Assembly (NCBI GenBank): GCA_043228905.1
Contig: JBHGNT010000018.1
Span: 8,308,001 to 8,372,000 of the forward strand
Length of the DNA: 64,000 bases
Reading direction: 5' to 3'
Source of the DNA: Azolla caroliniana
Lineage: Eukaryota; Polypodiophyta
Position numbers and translations under genes: made by a program. Shown here piece after piece: positions 1-10,359 of this stretch (within the stretch, counting starts at the first letter, position 1; every line of letters starts with the position of its first letter). The notes under the pieces were generated by a model. That model ran no database searches. It worked only from the letters and a program-made list of their open reading frames with translations, and was not told where the DNA came from.

Positions 1-241
1 TATAACAATGAGTACAGAATGGTAATCATTACTGAAAGATTAAGGCAATCAGTTCTATTAATTATCCGCTGTCAATTACATTATAACCGGGCCTTTATAT
101 AGGTCTCCGGTACGAAGTACAAAACGGTGCCAACTGGCACCTTTTCGGGATCGGTCCGGATCCGGATCGGCATACTGATTCCGGTCCGTCTGTCCACATC
201 TTCTCCTATATTAATATATATTAAGACTACTAATTACAACA
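1..241 (-). repeat. Partial Gypsy LTR at the window edge
   Basis: The left part lies outside the window. The order of short blocks (a TATATAAAGG-type TATA box on the minus strand near 95-106, then GGATCCGGATCGG-like text near 156-170) follows the order in the LTR at 49378-49763, and the right end AATTACAACA has the CA terminus of an LTR. Similarity is by eye and diverged, so membership of the same Gypsy group is an inference. Confidence 0.4.
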
Positions 242-302
242 GTTCCTGAATAAACTATTCCTTTCACACTCTGGTTTGGACCTCCTTAAGCCTTCTTGCC
301 AG

Positions 303-460
303 CTGGATAACAATCCACGATGGATCGAAGCCATGAATGAAGAAATGTAGGGTTTAAGCAAAAACGAGACATGGGATCTCATCCCCCATACTTCAAGCAA
401 GAAAGCAATCAGTTGTAGATGCATTTTCAAAGTAAAATATAATGTTGACAGCTCGGTAAA
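303..460 (+). pseudogene. Copia reverse transcriptase scrap
   Basis: Plus-strand translation gives the start of the Copia RT domain: W-IEAMNEEM, a TAG stop, then GLSKNETWDLIP and, after a short linker, CIFKVKYNVDSSVN. The same passage is seen at 17060-17230 (minus) and 47290-47340 (plus). Only about 50 codons remain and nothing on either side continues the domain. The 120 bases after it, up to the LTR at 581, hold nothing I recognise. Confidence 0.6.
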
Positions 461-580
461 TTGTTGTCTCCTTCCTCAATGAGAACACCTTCTATTAGTT
501 CTAGTGTAATCGGCTCAAGGAATCATGGTTACGTAGGAATGGAAACACAGGGGTGTCAGAAGCTGATCAAGTACAAAAAT

Positions 581-1020
581 TGTTGGTCACAATTCGGCCT
601 TACGACTTGCACTTAACACAGGGACAAAAATCCAATAGTACAGATGAATAGTTGATGACATAAATAGATTAGAACCACAACAAGTATATTATAAGATTAG
701 GATAAAATTATTACACGGCTCACGGCCGAGATTTCTATTCACTCTCTCTAATAGAAAACAAGACATACAATTCGTTCTCTCTAATAGGGGATCTCCTTTC
801 CTCTCTCTCTTATCCCGCATCATTTCCTACTGCTTCGGCTCATCTTTTATAGCTCTCGTCTCCTTGGGCGCGCTCCTATTACTTCTCTCGGTTACGACCT
901 CCAAACTCGGTTGTGTATATTTCGTTTACCTTCTCCATTCTTGGTCAGTTCATTCCCTCCTACCTTACCTACTTGTTAGATTCGTTTCATACTTATTGCC
1001 TCTTTATCCCACAGATAACA
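581..1020 (-). repeat. 3' LTR of a truncated Gypsy element
   Basis: This 440 bp block starts TGTTGG and ends ATAACA, so it has TG...CA ends and a short terminal inverted repeat. The next bases to the right (1021-1038) and the ORF3 relic behind them match the arrangement right of the LTR at 49378-49763. That places it as the 3' LTR of a minus-strand element whose remainder is cut off at 1726 by a Copia LTR. It contains CT-rich stretches (745-815). Confidence 0.6.
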
Positions 1021-1038
1021 CTTGGCATGCCCGTGGGA
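1021..1038 (-). promoter_or_regulatory. Conserved block next to a 3' LTR (polypurine-tract position)
   Basis: The plus-strand text CTTGGCATGCCCGTGGGA touches the LTR. A near-identical block lies at 49764-49781 and a diverged one at 13568-13585, each directly inside an LTR end. A second-strand primer tract would be expected here, but the block is not purine-rich on the coding strand. Its role is inferred from position only. Confidence 0.5.
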
Positions 1039-1085
1039 CACCCAAAACTCACAAAAAATCGAAAGCGAAACATGTTATGTTATAG

Positions 1086-1726
1086 TCATTCTTCTTCCAA
1101 AATGGCGAGGATGTCCTTGAGATGTGGCTATGTCAGTGTTGGAGGTGGCTCTTCTTCTGTGAGCTCATTGGTGCGTAACTCGACTAATATATCCAGTTGC
1201 TTGTCTTGAGTCTCCTTCGTGGATTCTGGAACCATTGCTTCTGGATGTGGTTTCATGATCGGTGCATCCACTTGCTCGGTTACTACTCTCAACCGTGGTT
1301 CTTTTTCTTCTTTCGGTGCCTGTGCGGCTTCATTGATTTCATTGGCTATTGATGCTTGTGCGGTGGCTTCTGCTTCCTTTTTAGCGAGGAGTCGCTCTTG
1401 TTCATAGGTTTCCGCATCCAATCTCTACAGCATTTCATTGTCATTGAATTCCTCAACGAGGTGTCCGATCGTAGTCATGTGTGTTTGCACCAAGGCGTGG
1501 AATTCCTCGGCGACATCTTCGCGTAGGATTTGGATGTTGTTTTCATCCATTTTGTAAAAACCACAACCTTCTTTTCTCCGATTTTCAGCATCTGATCGAA
1601 AGACCTTTAATTCGGCTGCCCTAGTCGACCATTCAGTCCAGTCACGAGCGAGTGTCTCCTCAACTTTTTGATTAAGCTGTATTCAGCATTTGGCCACTGT
1701 GGCTTTGATTCGTTCTTCCCCCACTT
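1086..1726 (-). pseudogene. C-terminal relic of Gypsy ORF3 (coiled-coil protein)
   Basis: The minus-strand reading gives MDENNIQILREDVAEEF, then a charged Ala/Glu-rich stretch with the segment DAETYEQERLLAKKEAEA, and ends DILAILEEE-stop at 1086. The ORF3 copy at 49814-51214 has MDEESIVAIREELSEDF, then LELEKYEQDWLRQEAK, and ends VLDILEED-stop. Order, spacing and C-terminus agree, so this is a diverged copy of the same gene. It has internal stops (one near 1433 and a TAG about 13 codons before the end) and is cut on its N-terminal side by the Copia LTR at 1727. The function of the family is unknown. Confidence 0.7.
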
Positions 1727-2499
1727 TGACAAGAACTACGCGCTCTCTAAACACAACGCTCGGCCACAACCGAGTCTAGGATCAAACACAGAAAACGGGT
1801 AATGTACGCACGACACAGTGAAGAGAAGAGTACACAGGATGTTAACGTGGAAAACCCAAACTAGGGAAAAACCACGGCAGCCCACAGACTGCAAACTATC
1901 ACTATATCACAATGTACAATAGTGAAGCACCGAGGCAACGACCTCGAGCTTGCTATCTTCGCCATATGCGGCGGTTACAACAGAGGTAACGACCCCTTCC
2001 TCTCTCTCTCTCTCTCTGTACACAGTTACGCACTCAAATCTTGCACCAACAAGAAATGACAACTACAATAACCACTAAGTTTGCCCTAAGTCATATTTAT
2101 ACTAATATGACTTTTCATCTATTTACAAATATAGCCCCGATGCACTCTCAGAAAACATATTTACGAATATGTCCCTTCATCTGGTGAGCAGTTCTCACCG
2201 GGCCTTCACCATCCGGCTCTTGCCGGGTACTCGTCATCCGGTTCTCACCGAGCCTTCCTTGTCGGGTACTCGTCATCCGGTTCTCACCGGGCCTTCCTTG
2301 CTGGGTGCTCATCATCCGGTTCTCACCGGGCCTTCCTTTCCGGGTACTCGTCATCCGGTTCTCACTGGGCCTTCCTTGCCAGGTACTCGTCATCCGGTTC
2401 TCACCAGGCCTTCCTTGTCGGGTACTCGTCATCTGGATCTCACCGGGTCTTCCATTGCCGGGTACTCCAATCCCATCCGGAGGGATGTGTTTCCTAACA
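1727..2499 (-). repeat. 3' LTR of the decayed Copia
   Basis: This 773 bp LTR starts TGACAAGAAC and ends TTCCTAACA on the plus strand. It is followed on the internal side by AAGTCCCCCTTC, the complement of the polypurine tract GAAGGGGGACTT. It includes a TATAAATA-type promoter area (2075-2110), a CT microsatellite (1999-2016) and the 39 bp minisatellite at 2208-2467. Confidence 0.9.
2208..2467. repeat. 39 bp minisatellite in the Copia LTR, seven units
   Basis: Units start at about 2208, 2234, 2273, 2312, 2351, 2390 and 2429; the first is shortened. Each begins CATCCGGTTCTCACCGGG and ends with a GGGTACTCGT-like segment. Period 39 is a multiple of three, so open frames run through on both strands without being genes. 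The same LTR family at 31600-31680 has only two or three degenerate units. Confidence 0.85.
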
Positions 2500-2509
2500 A
2501 AGTCCCCCT

Positions 2510-5500
2510 TCACTCCGGCATGGGATGTCTTACTAGTCCGATCCGCTTCCGACATGCATCCAGCCTGTCAGGTATCAGTACTTTGGTCAGCATATTTGAC
2601 CCGTTCTCGGCCGTGTGGATCTTCATCAACGCGAACTCTCGATCTTCTACTCGCTCCCGGATCCAGTGATACCTACGCTGGATGTGCTTTGTCCTGGAGT
2701 GGTACGTTGCGTTCTGAGCAAGGTGGATGGCACTTTGACTGTCACAATAGAGCCGGTATTCATCTTGCCAGATACCAAGCTCTCCGATGAAGTCCTTCAT
2801 CCATAGTATTTCCTTTCCGTCTTCCACAGCCACCATGTACTCCGCTTCCGTGGTTGACAACGCAACCGTCTTCTGCAGGCTCGACTGCTACGAAACAGCT
2901 CCCCCTGCATATGTCATTACATACCCGGATGTAGACCGGCTGGTATCCACTTCAGCCGACAAGTCTGAATCGGTAAAACCGTCAAGTTGAGGTCTACCGG
3001 AGCCGAATCGGAGACACATGTTCGAAGGGGTCTTCAAGTACCGGAGTATCCATTTGACCGCGTTCCAGTGCTCCTTACTGGGATTGCTCATAAACCGGCT
3101 CACCACTCTGACTGCGTATCCTATATCTAGTCAGGTACACACCATTGCGTACATTAAGCTCCCGATGGTAGAGGCATATGGAACCTTCATCATATCAGCC
3201 TTCTCTGCTTTTGTCTTCGGGCTTTGTTTACTGGATAATCTGCAGTTTACCAGGAGTGTCGATCTGACCGGTTTCGCTTCTAGCATGTTGAAGCGCTGAA
3301 GCACTTTTGTCACGTATTTCTCCTGTGACATCCACAATTGCTTCGTTGGCCGGTTCCTAATGATATGCATCCCTAACATCTGTCTTGCCGGACCCAAGTC
3401 TTTCATTGCGAAAGTTCGGTTGAGAGCCTTCTTCAGCATCCGTACTCTGGCTTGGTCCCATCCAACGATCAACATGTCGTCCACGTACAGAAGGAGTATC
3501 AGGAAGTCGCCTCCTTCGAACTTCTTCCCAAACACGCAGTGATCAGCCTACGTCTTGTGGTACCCTTGATTGGTCATGAAGGAATCGAACTTTTGGTACC
3601 ATTGTCGGGGAGCCTGCTTCAGTCCGTATAGGCTCTTCTTCAACCGGCAAACCAGGCACTCCTTCCCTTTCTCCACGAATCCTTCCGGTTGTTGCATGTA
3701 GATCTCCTCTTCTAGGTCACCGTGAAGGAATGTTGTCTTCACGTCTAGCTGCTCTACCTCGAGGTCCATGCTTGTCGTTATACTCAGCACCGTCCGGATG
3801 GAGGTCCTGCATGGCACTTAACCATTTTCGGCTGTGGGTGTCACTTTTAGCTTCCTTGAAGGTTTCTTGCTCCCCCTCATCGTTCAGCAGCACATGCTCT
3901 GCATCCGGAAATCTTCGGGGGGTCCTTCTCTCTCTGAGAGGATATCTCCGTCTTTGACCTTCGGCAACCGACTCCACTATTTGTTCTTCATCCGAATCCG
4001 ATTCGGGGTCTTGGCCGGTTCCGGTTTCACCTATTCCTTCTTCTTCGGTCTGTCTTGTCTCCTTACCGTCACCGGATGATTCATCGAGTGCTAACCGGTC
4101 TCTTGTCGGTTAGGTCTACTCATCATAGAATCGATCCTTACCGGTCGACTTGGAGTTCATTATCTTCTTCTCCGACTCCCAATCGGCGAGCGTCTTGTCC
4201 TCCATGAAGATAATATCTCCACTCCGGAATACCTTCTTGTCAGCTAGGTCCCACACTCGGTAGCCGAACTCATTGTCGTCGTAACCGAGGAATATACATG
4301 ACCGGGTATTTGGATCCAACTTTCCTCTTCGGTCCTTAGCAACATGCACGTACGCGAGACACCCGAATACCTTCAGATGCCGGTAGGACACTTCCTTACC
4401 GGTCCACACCTTCTACGGTGTGTCTCCATCCAAGGGCACTGAGGGTGATCTGTTTATCACATACGTTGTTGTCGACAGCGCCTCAGCCCAAAACTTCTTA
4501 GGTAATTTTGCATGCGCCAGCATACTCCGGACCCTCTCCATTATGGTCCGGTTCATCCTCTCGGCCAGCCCGTTTAGTTTCGGTGTCTTCGGCACGGTAA
4601 ATTCAAGCCAGATTCCCTTCGAACAACAGTACTCCTCGAACTGCCCCTAGTATTCACCTCCGTTATCTGCTCGAACCGCCTTCAGCTTCCGACTGGTTTC
4701 TCTTTCCACTCTCGCGTGGAGCTCTTTGAAGACGGATAGCACCTGATCCTTCGTCTTCAGCGGTGTGGCCCACAACTTCCGGGTGTGGTCATCTATGAAC
4801 GTCACGAAATACTGCGATCCTGCATGTGACTTCGTGTCCACTTGACACACATCAGTATGCACCAACTCCAGTGGTGCATTACATCTCATCGGTGGCCTCG
4901 ATCGGAAGGAGGTCCGGTTTTGTTTACCGGCCAGGCAATCAATGCACTTCTCGAAGTGCACGTTCTTCACTGGAATGAGGTTGTCGTCTGCAAGCCTCTT
5001 CATCCCCTTCTCACTCATGTGATACAACCTCTTGTGCCACAGCTCACCGGCAGTGTCGGCTGCCACGTACACTTCCTCCGGATATAACCGGGCATTCATC
5101 AGGTACAACGTGTTGACCTTCCAGGCCCGAGCCACAATCAAGCTCCCTTTGCTGAACTTCATAACACCGTTCCGGATGCTACCCGTGTAGCCTTCATCAT
5201 CTAGCCGACCGGCTGATATCAGGTTCAGAAGAACCTCCGGAACGTGTCAGACATCCTTCAGCAGCAGCTTGCATCCGGTTGGTGTTGTCAACCACATGTC
5301 TCCTATGCTGACAATTCAGCATGTACCTTCAATCCCCATCCGGACACAACCGTGATCACCGGTTGAGTAGGATGAGAAGCATTTCTAGTCCGGGGTAAGG
5401 TGGAACGACGCTCCGGAGTCGACCACCCAGGTCATCTTGTCGCCGGCAAGGTTTAGCTCACTCTCCCCGGTGATGAGCATCAACTCTTCTTCACTTGCCG

Positions 5501-6343
5501 TGATTGTTGTCGTTCCCTTCCAGTTCATTTCCCTCCGTTCTTTACCGCTCCGGTCCTGTGTCCGCTTCAAATCGATGCCGTCGGTTTCCTTGTCTTTACG
5601 GAAGTGCCGATAGTTTTTTTGGAAGTGTCCCGGCTTGCCGCAATAGAAGCAGGTAGGCCTCCCCTTGACTTTGACTGTGTCCCCGACTTCTCCCGGATCT
5701 AGGGACTACGGTTCCTTTGTCTTCCACGTTCCGATTCGTTAAGGAGCGCTTTGGAGTCGGAGCTCGTATCCTTATCTTTCCGACGCACCTCCACATCTAG
5801 CAAGCTTGACTTCACTCTTCTTAGGGATAACCGTTTTCCTTTCGGCCTGGCGTTGCCCAAGGTGACAACCAAAGTCTCCCAGCTATCTGGGAGGGAACCG
5901 AGCAGGAGTAGTGCTAGTACCTCATCGGCGAGAGGTACTTCCAATGATGTTGCTTGGTGGATCAGCCCCTCGAAGGCATTCATGTGCTCCGCCATGCTGG
6001 AGCCATCTTGGTACCGAAGTTTTACTAGCTTCCGAAATAACGAAACCTGATTAACAACATTTTTGTTCTGAAACATAATGTCGATCTTCTCCTAGAGCTC
6101 ATGAGCCTTACTCTCTTCATTAAAGTTGTTGGATAGACTCATGTCGATGAAGCACCGTATGTAAGCCGTTGTCTTCATGTGCATCACCTCCCATATCGTG
6201 CCGTCAATTTTGTCCGGTCTCTTGTCCCCGAACTGAACCGGCAACCAAAGATCTTTAACCACGAGCATGTCCCTCATCTTCGACTTCCACACCGAATAGT
6301 TGGAGCCAGTGAGCTTGAACATGCCTCCCAATGAATCGTCCAT
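2510..6343 (-). pseudogene. Copia gag-pol, broken
   Basis: Read from 6343 down: gag (MDDSLGGMFKLTG...), a zinc knuckle near 5660-5600 whose last Cys has become Tyr (CFYCGKPGHFQKNY), protease with intact DSGASFH near 5400, GAG-pre-integrase and integrase (5162-4413), RT with YVDD (near 3480), and RNase H ending LVRHPMPE at 2510. Several stops and frameshifts divide it. Compared with the intact relative, about 0.2 kb is missing near 3805: text corresponding to 33053 is joined to text corresponding to 33262 at a short GTC match, removing the N-terminal part of RT. It cannot make a complete polyprotein. Confidence 0.9.
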
Positions 6344-6360
6344 TTTTTTGTGTCGTTTCG

Positions 6361-6371
6361 CTCTGATACCA
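6361..6371 (-). other. Primer binding site (tRNA-Met type)
   Basis: CTCTGATACCA on the plus strand is TGGTATCAGAG on the coding strand, complementary to the 3' end of plant initiator tRNA-Met. It sits 3 bases inside the 5' LTR that begins at 6375. Confidence 0.9.
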
Positions 6372-6374
6372 GTT

Positions 6375-6852
6375 TGACAAGAACTACGCACTCTCTAAAC
6401 ACAACGCTCGGCCACAACTGAGTCTAGGATCAAACACAGAAAACGGGTAATGTACGCACGACACAGTGAAGAGAAGAGTACACAGGATGTTAACGTGGAA
6501 AACCCAAACTAGGGAAAAACCACGACAGCCCACAGACTGCAAACTATCACTATATCACAATGTATAATAGTGAAGCACCGAGGCAACGACCTCGAGCTTG
6601 CTATCTTCGCCACAGGCGGCAGTTACAACAGAGGCAACGACCTCTTCCTCTCTCTCTCTCTCTCTGTGTACACAGTTACGCACTCAAATCTTGCACCAAC
6701 AAGAAATGACAACTACAATAACCACTAAGTTTGCCCTAAGTCATATTTATACTAATATGACTTTTCGGCTATTTACAAATATAGCCCCGATGCATTCTCA
6801 GAAAACATATTTACGAATATGTCCCTTCATCCGGTGAGCAGTTCTCACCGGG
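6375..6852 (-). repeat. 5' LTR of the decayed Copia, outer end missing
   Basis: It follows the LTR at 1727 closely from TGACAAGAAC to CAGTTCTCACCGGGCC and then stops matching at about 6853. The minisatellite and terminal TAACA are therefore absent from this copy. Confidence 0.9.
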
Positions 6853-7109
6853 CCCATAAGGAGAGTGAAAATCAGAAATGACAAAAAAATGAGAGGGGAA
6901 AAAGATATATTCATTACATGCCCATAAGGAGTTTATATAATATATCCAATGTAACGGTTACATGACAATTATAAATAAGACCATTACACATTCTTGTACA
7001 CATGCACATAATTGTGCATGTGTCCATACACATACTCATCCTTACACACTCATTCATATAATACATTACACACCTTAAACTTTACACACCATACACATTA
7101 AACCCTAAA

Positions 7110-7143
7110 CACGTTCGCGTTCACAAGTGGAAGGATCGCGCAT
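7110..7143 (+). repeat. Left terminal inverted repeat
   Basis: Begins CACGTTCGCGTTCACAAGTG. It matches the reverse complement of 13500-13533 at 33 of 34 positions; the mismatch is C at 7137 against T. A short direct repeat TGGAAGGAT occurs inside it and again at 7147-7155. Confidence 0.92.
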
Positions 7144-7465
7144 AAATGGAAGGATAAGGGAAATTTTAGGGGTTTTTCAATGATTTTACAAAACACATTG
7201 ATACCAGTATCATACATGTTCAACCATACTATGAAAAAGGTTTAAAATCCACTATTTTCGTGATTTAGAAGTAACTAAAAAAAGACGAATTTCAAAAAGA
7301 TACATTCTCAATTTATATCACAAACTTTACAACCAATGTTATTTTATAAGAAACGATTTTTTAGAAATCATAAGAATTCAAAACACATGATTTTATATTA
7401 CTCGATTTGTTACAAGCGGAATGTAGTTACACTTAATAGCCAAATATACATTCATGATCACTCCT
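7144..7465. other. Subterminal non-coding region
   Basis: AT-rich DNA between the left inverted repeat and the stop codon of the DUF7869-type gene. It has no open frame or repeat that I can support. As the 3' side of the minus-strand gene it should hold that gene's 3' UTR and poly(A) signals, but no single signal stands out. Confidence 0.5.
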
Positions 7466-9403
7466 TTACGGAGAATCACTACTATAACTAATATACAATG
7501 ACGATTCCTCCTCATCATCCTCGGATGTACCAATCAATGCATTATCTTCGTCATAAACCAAATGGTTTGACTCTAGATTATATGTAGCAGATCTCGTTTG
7601 CCTTTGACTCGAGCCACCTTGTAGACCTGGTAATTTTTCTTTTATTATATCTATTGTTGACTTCCTTAATCGTCCGGATTTTGTAAGTGTGAAGTCGTAC
7701 ACGATGATATCCACATCAGAGATATCAAGGGTCGAGGTGTTACGAATGTTTCGCTTCCTCTTCCTACCTCCCCTTCTTGTTTGGCATTCAATCATCTCCA
7801 ATGTATACTTACCTGTAAAAGCATTTGCACTTCTAGTGTTGTACCAATGAACATTTATAGACTTGATTGTGTTTTCTATTTCATGCATTAGCACTTCTAG
7901 AATTTTACCAACCCAAAATTGGTGGCCATGTGAGTTCTCATCAGCCAGCGTTGCAATCAACATCCCCGCGGTGAGCTCTTGCAAATTTCCTTGCCATCTA
8001 GCTTCGGCTGCTTTGGTCATCCTTGGTCCCACATAAATGTCTCTTTGTTGTGGATGGACCAAGCTGTCATTAATCGCATTTACTAGTTGCTCCGGACTTC
8101 TATTTACGCGATCATGTTGCAGCGACCATGTGAATGGCGTTTCCAAATTCCAATTATCAACAGATACACAATTGTCTATAATTTCTTTCTGATCACTATA
8201 AAATACATCCCACCATGACGTGTCTTGTTGTGCGGCATATTTCTTGGCGGCCTCAATATGCTTTCTTTTTTCTTCTAAGGCTTGGAGCCATGACCGTTTT
8301 TGTTCTGATACCAAGTCGCTCTGCAACTGTCCTTTCTTCTCAATTGGCATTTGCTTAGCTCCATGGACAATTGTACTCGGCATACAAAGTAATAACTGGC
8401 AAGCACCTTCAGGTTCCCATGTTGTAGAAGATGAATATTGTTTAGCATACAAAAGTGTAGAACCACTTATTCCATCTTTCTTTATCAAAAAAATGTGATT
8501 GAAACTTATATTGTTTAACTGAGCAAGCACTTTAACATTCCCACCACCCCCATCTAATATATATCTCTTAAAGTCATATACCTCCTTCAAGTGTAACACT
8601 TTTGGCCGTGGTGTATAAGCATCACAAATGACATCAAATAGTTTAGGTAAAGTGAAAGCATCATGCCGAGACAACTGTCTGGAGAATGTGCTAAACATCT
8701 GATCTATATGGTCATGTGTGTGGCCAACCAAAAGGAAATTGACTTTCACTTTCCTAAACAATTCTAGGTTGACCAACATACTTAGATAGCCAAATACAGT
8801 TGAATTTTTGTTCTCTCTAGCAGTATTGTCCAATTGAATGTATAGAACAGGGGGGAAAGGTTGTCCCCAAGACATCAAAACTCGGTGAATCACTGTAACT
8901 GTTAGGTTAGGGTCATTGTGAACATTGGGGTAAGTAATGAAGACGTGAGGTCGAACAGACCTATTATAAGCCAAGCATCCCACCAAGTGCATTTGAACAA
9001 GGCATTTGGGGAGCCTCCGCATATGCGGCAAGCATGTCTTCTTCTGGTCCATGCCATCTATCATTAAGCACATGTATTGTTCAGGCCTCTTCAAACACTT
9101 CTCTCTATGATGCATCGCCTTCCTTCTTTCTAAGGATTGTGCCTCACAATGCTCTTGTAGTAACTTCTTACTCGTATCCTTTTCCATTGATGTCTTTGCA
9201 CCTTTAGCCAAACTTTTAAGATTTGCACAAATGGAGCAATACCCCATACGTACTTTACGAGGAATAATAACATTTGAAAACCGAGCTCTCCATAATCTTG
9301 TGAATTGGCTATAGGTGATAGACTTATTACGTGAGCCCAGCATATCAGATCGATAGACATCATAAACTTCCCGATAGAATATGGTGAGTCGGTCGACAGA
9401 CAA
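7466..9403 (-). CDS. DUF7869-type protein, candidate transposase
   Basis: The open frame covers 645 codons. The first codon at 9401-9403 is TTG, so the first in-frame ATG is codon 21 (9341-9343). Features: FYREVYDVYRSD near residues 9-20, a Cys pair CSIC (56-59), D116 in YMCLMIDGMDQ, D192 in LYIQLDNTARENKN, and LLVGHTHDHIDQMFS (224-238) with D231 and D234. The ENKN and GHTH.DID signatures are those I associate with DUF7869 proteins. A strand-bound Asp, a second strand-bound Asp about 75 residues later and an acidic helix about 40 residues on suggest an RNase-H fold. The C-terminal part has an aromatic FWVGKIL...VHWYNTR segment like a small beta-barrel reader, a basic GGRKRKR run and TKSGRLRKSTI. 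Cutting and joining DNA is inferred, not shown. Confidence 0.75.
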   Translation of the reverse strand: MSVDRLTIFYREVYDVYRSDMLGSRNKSITYSQFTRLWRARFSNVIIPRKVRMGYCSICANLKSLAKGAKTSMEKDTSKKLLQEHCEAQSLERRKAMHHREKCLKRPEQYMCLMIDGMDQKKTCLPHMRRLPKCLVQMHLVGCLAYNRSVRPHVFITYPNVHNDPNLTVTVIHRVLMSWGQPFPPVLYIQLDNTARENKNSTVFGYLSMLVNLELFRKVKVNFLLVGHTHDHIDQMFSTFSRQLSRHDAFTLPKLFDVICDAYTPRPKVLHLKEVYDFKRYILDGGGGNVKVLAQLNNISFNHIFLIKKDGISGSTLLYAKQYSSSTTWEPEGACQLLLCMPSTIVHGAKQMPIEKKGQLQSDLVSEQKRSWLQALEEKRKHIEAAKKYAAQQDTSWWDVFYSDQKEIIDNCVSVDNWNLETPFTWSLQHDRVNRSPEQLVNAINDSLVHPQQRDIYVGPRMTKAAEARWQGNLQELTAGMLIATLADENSHGHQFWVGKILEVLMHEIENTIKSINVHWYNTRSANAFTGKYTLEMIECQTRRGGRKRKRNIRNTSTLDISDVDIIVYDFTLTKSGRLRKSTIDIIKEKLPGLQGGSSQRQTRSATYNLESNHLVYDEDNALIGTSEDDEEESSLYISYSSDSP

Positions 9404-9516
9404 TATTCTTCAATCGAATATGGTGACTCTGTTGACAAACAATACTCTTCAGTAGAAAACGATGGGTCTGATGACAAACAATATTCTTCAATCGAGAACG
9501 GTGAATCTTCACTCAT
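9378..9516 (-). repeat. 39 bp coding-type repeats ahead of the DUF7869-type gene
   Basis: From ATG at 9516 the minus strand reads MSEDSPFSIEEYCLS and then repeats a 13-residue unit of the form EEYCLSTDSPYSI about four times. This frame differs by one base from the long frame and overlaps it at 9400. Either a one-base indel in the repeat array has separated a natural N-terminus from the rest of the protein, or the protein starts at 9343 and the repeats are not part of it. Confidence 0.6.
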
Positions 9517-10200
9517 GGCTTAAGGTCTACATAGGGCTCTCTAAGTTATGGGCTTAGGGTAAGGAAAAAAACTAATAAGCTCGTCTCTAAACATATACTC
9601 CTCTCTAAACATAAACTTCTCTCTAAACAAAAGCCAAATCAATAGAATGTCTATATTATGTAATATTCTATTAATACAATACATCAAAAAATTATTTGTA
9701 ATAAAGTAATTGTACTTAAAATATCAATTATTATATAAACTAGATCTATATGAAGTTAAATCAAGTAAAATATAAAACTAATCATTAACAAGCCATGAAT
9801 ATGTTGGATTAATGTTAAAATCATTGGCTAATTAATGGCACCCATTTTGATATAGAACGTCTCACTCATTGGTTCTTTAATGCTCACCATTTTAAATATT
9901 AGACTTATCAATCATTGGTTAATTCATGCCCACATCTTTAATACACAACATTTGAGAGTCATAAAAATTGTTGCTTTTAGTAATCAATCATTGGTACATT
10001 CATGAACCTCTATCATTGTCTCCTTCATAACCTTTGAAGTCATTGTAGGTTGTTATGACTATAAAAGATTGATCAATATGTTAGTTTGACTTTGTAATCA
10101 TTAATACAATCATAAGTTACTCTAGTTAATGTGACTATGGTTACCAACTAACTATCCTCAAAGTTACCAACCTTGGTTAAGGTGACTATGGTTACTTTAA
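9517..10200. promoter_or_regulatory. Intergenic region between the two divergent transposon genes
   Basis: AT-rich, no coding signal. CATTGG (CCAATG on the minus strand) recurs near 9822, 9870, 9912 and 9988 within a loose repeat of the form ATCATTGGTTAATTCATG, upstream of the minus-strand gene. Three copies of a TTTAGAGAG-containing unit (9585-9630) lie closer to its start. Nearer the plus-strand gene, a GTGACTATGGTTAC segment is duplicated (near 10129 and 10186). I infer a two-way control region. Confidence 0.5.
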
Positions 10201-10214
10201 CCAATGTGTTCAAT

Positions 10215-10226
10215 CCCTATAAATAG
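10215..10226 (+). promoter_or_regulatory. TATA box of the methyltransferase gene
   Basis: CCTATAAATAGG is a strong plant-type TATA element. A CCAAT motif lies just upstream (near 10200), and the proposed start codon lies about 135 bases downstream. Confidence 0.75.
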
Positions 10227-10251
10227 GAAGACCTCGTCATATTTCACTCAC

Positions 10252-10325
10252 CAGAGCGTACAGAGCGTACAGAGCACACAGAACGTAGAGAGCACACAAA
10301 GCACACAGAGCACAAAGCACGAAAG
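10252..10325 (+). repeat. Short degenerate repeat in the 5' leader
   Basis: About eight units of the form AGAGC(A/G)(C/T)AC. Position between TATA box and ATG puts it in the 5' untranslated leader of the methyltransferase transcript. Confidence 0.65.
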
Positions 10326-10359
10326 CGCGATCTTCGCCTCCACTTCCACACGATCAACC

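Larger units (their letters stand above)
1727..6852 (-). mobile_element. Decayed Copia retrotransposon
   Basis: Two matching LTRs (1727-2499 and 6375-6852) flank a minus-strand Copia gag-pol relic, with the tRNA-Met primer site beside the right (5') LTR. The right LTR breaks off at 6852, where a different repeat begins, so about 295 bp of its outer end and any target-site duplication are lost. Its closest relative here is the intact Copia at 31140-36468: proteins align nearly throughout and the LTRs share the GTTAACGTGGAAAACCC block and the GCCCTAAGTCATATTTATA promoter area. Confidence 0.9.

Noticed and set aside
2169-2790. Overlapping plus-strand frames of 160 codons
   Set aside because: They are by-products of the 39 bp minisatellite and of the antisense of RNase H.
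7101-7109. Plant telomere repeat (CCCTAAA) at the transposon edge
   Set aside because: Only one unit, and it is explained by the flanking LTR sequence.
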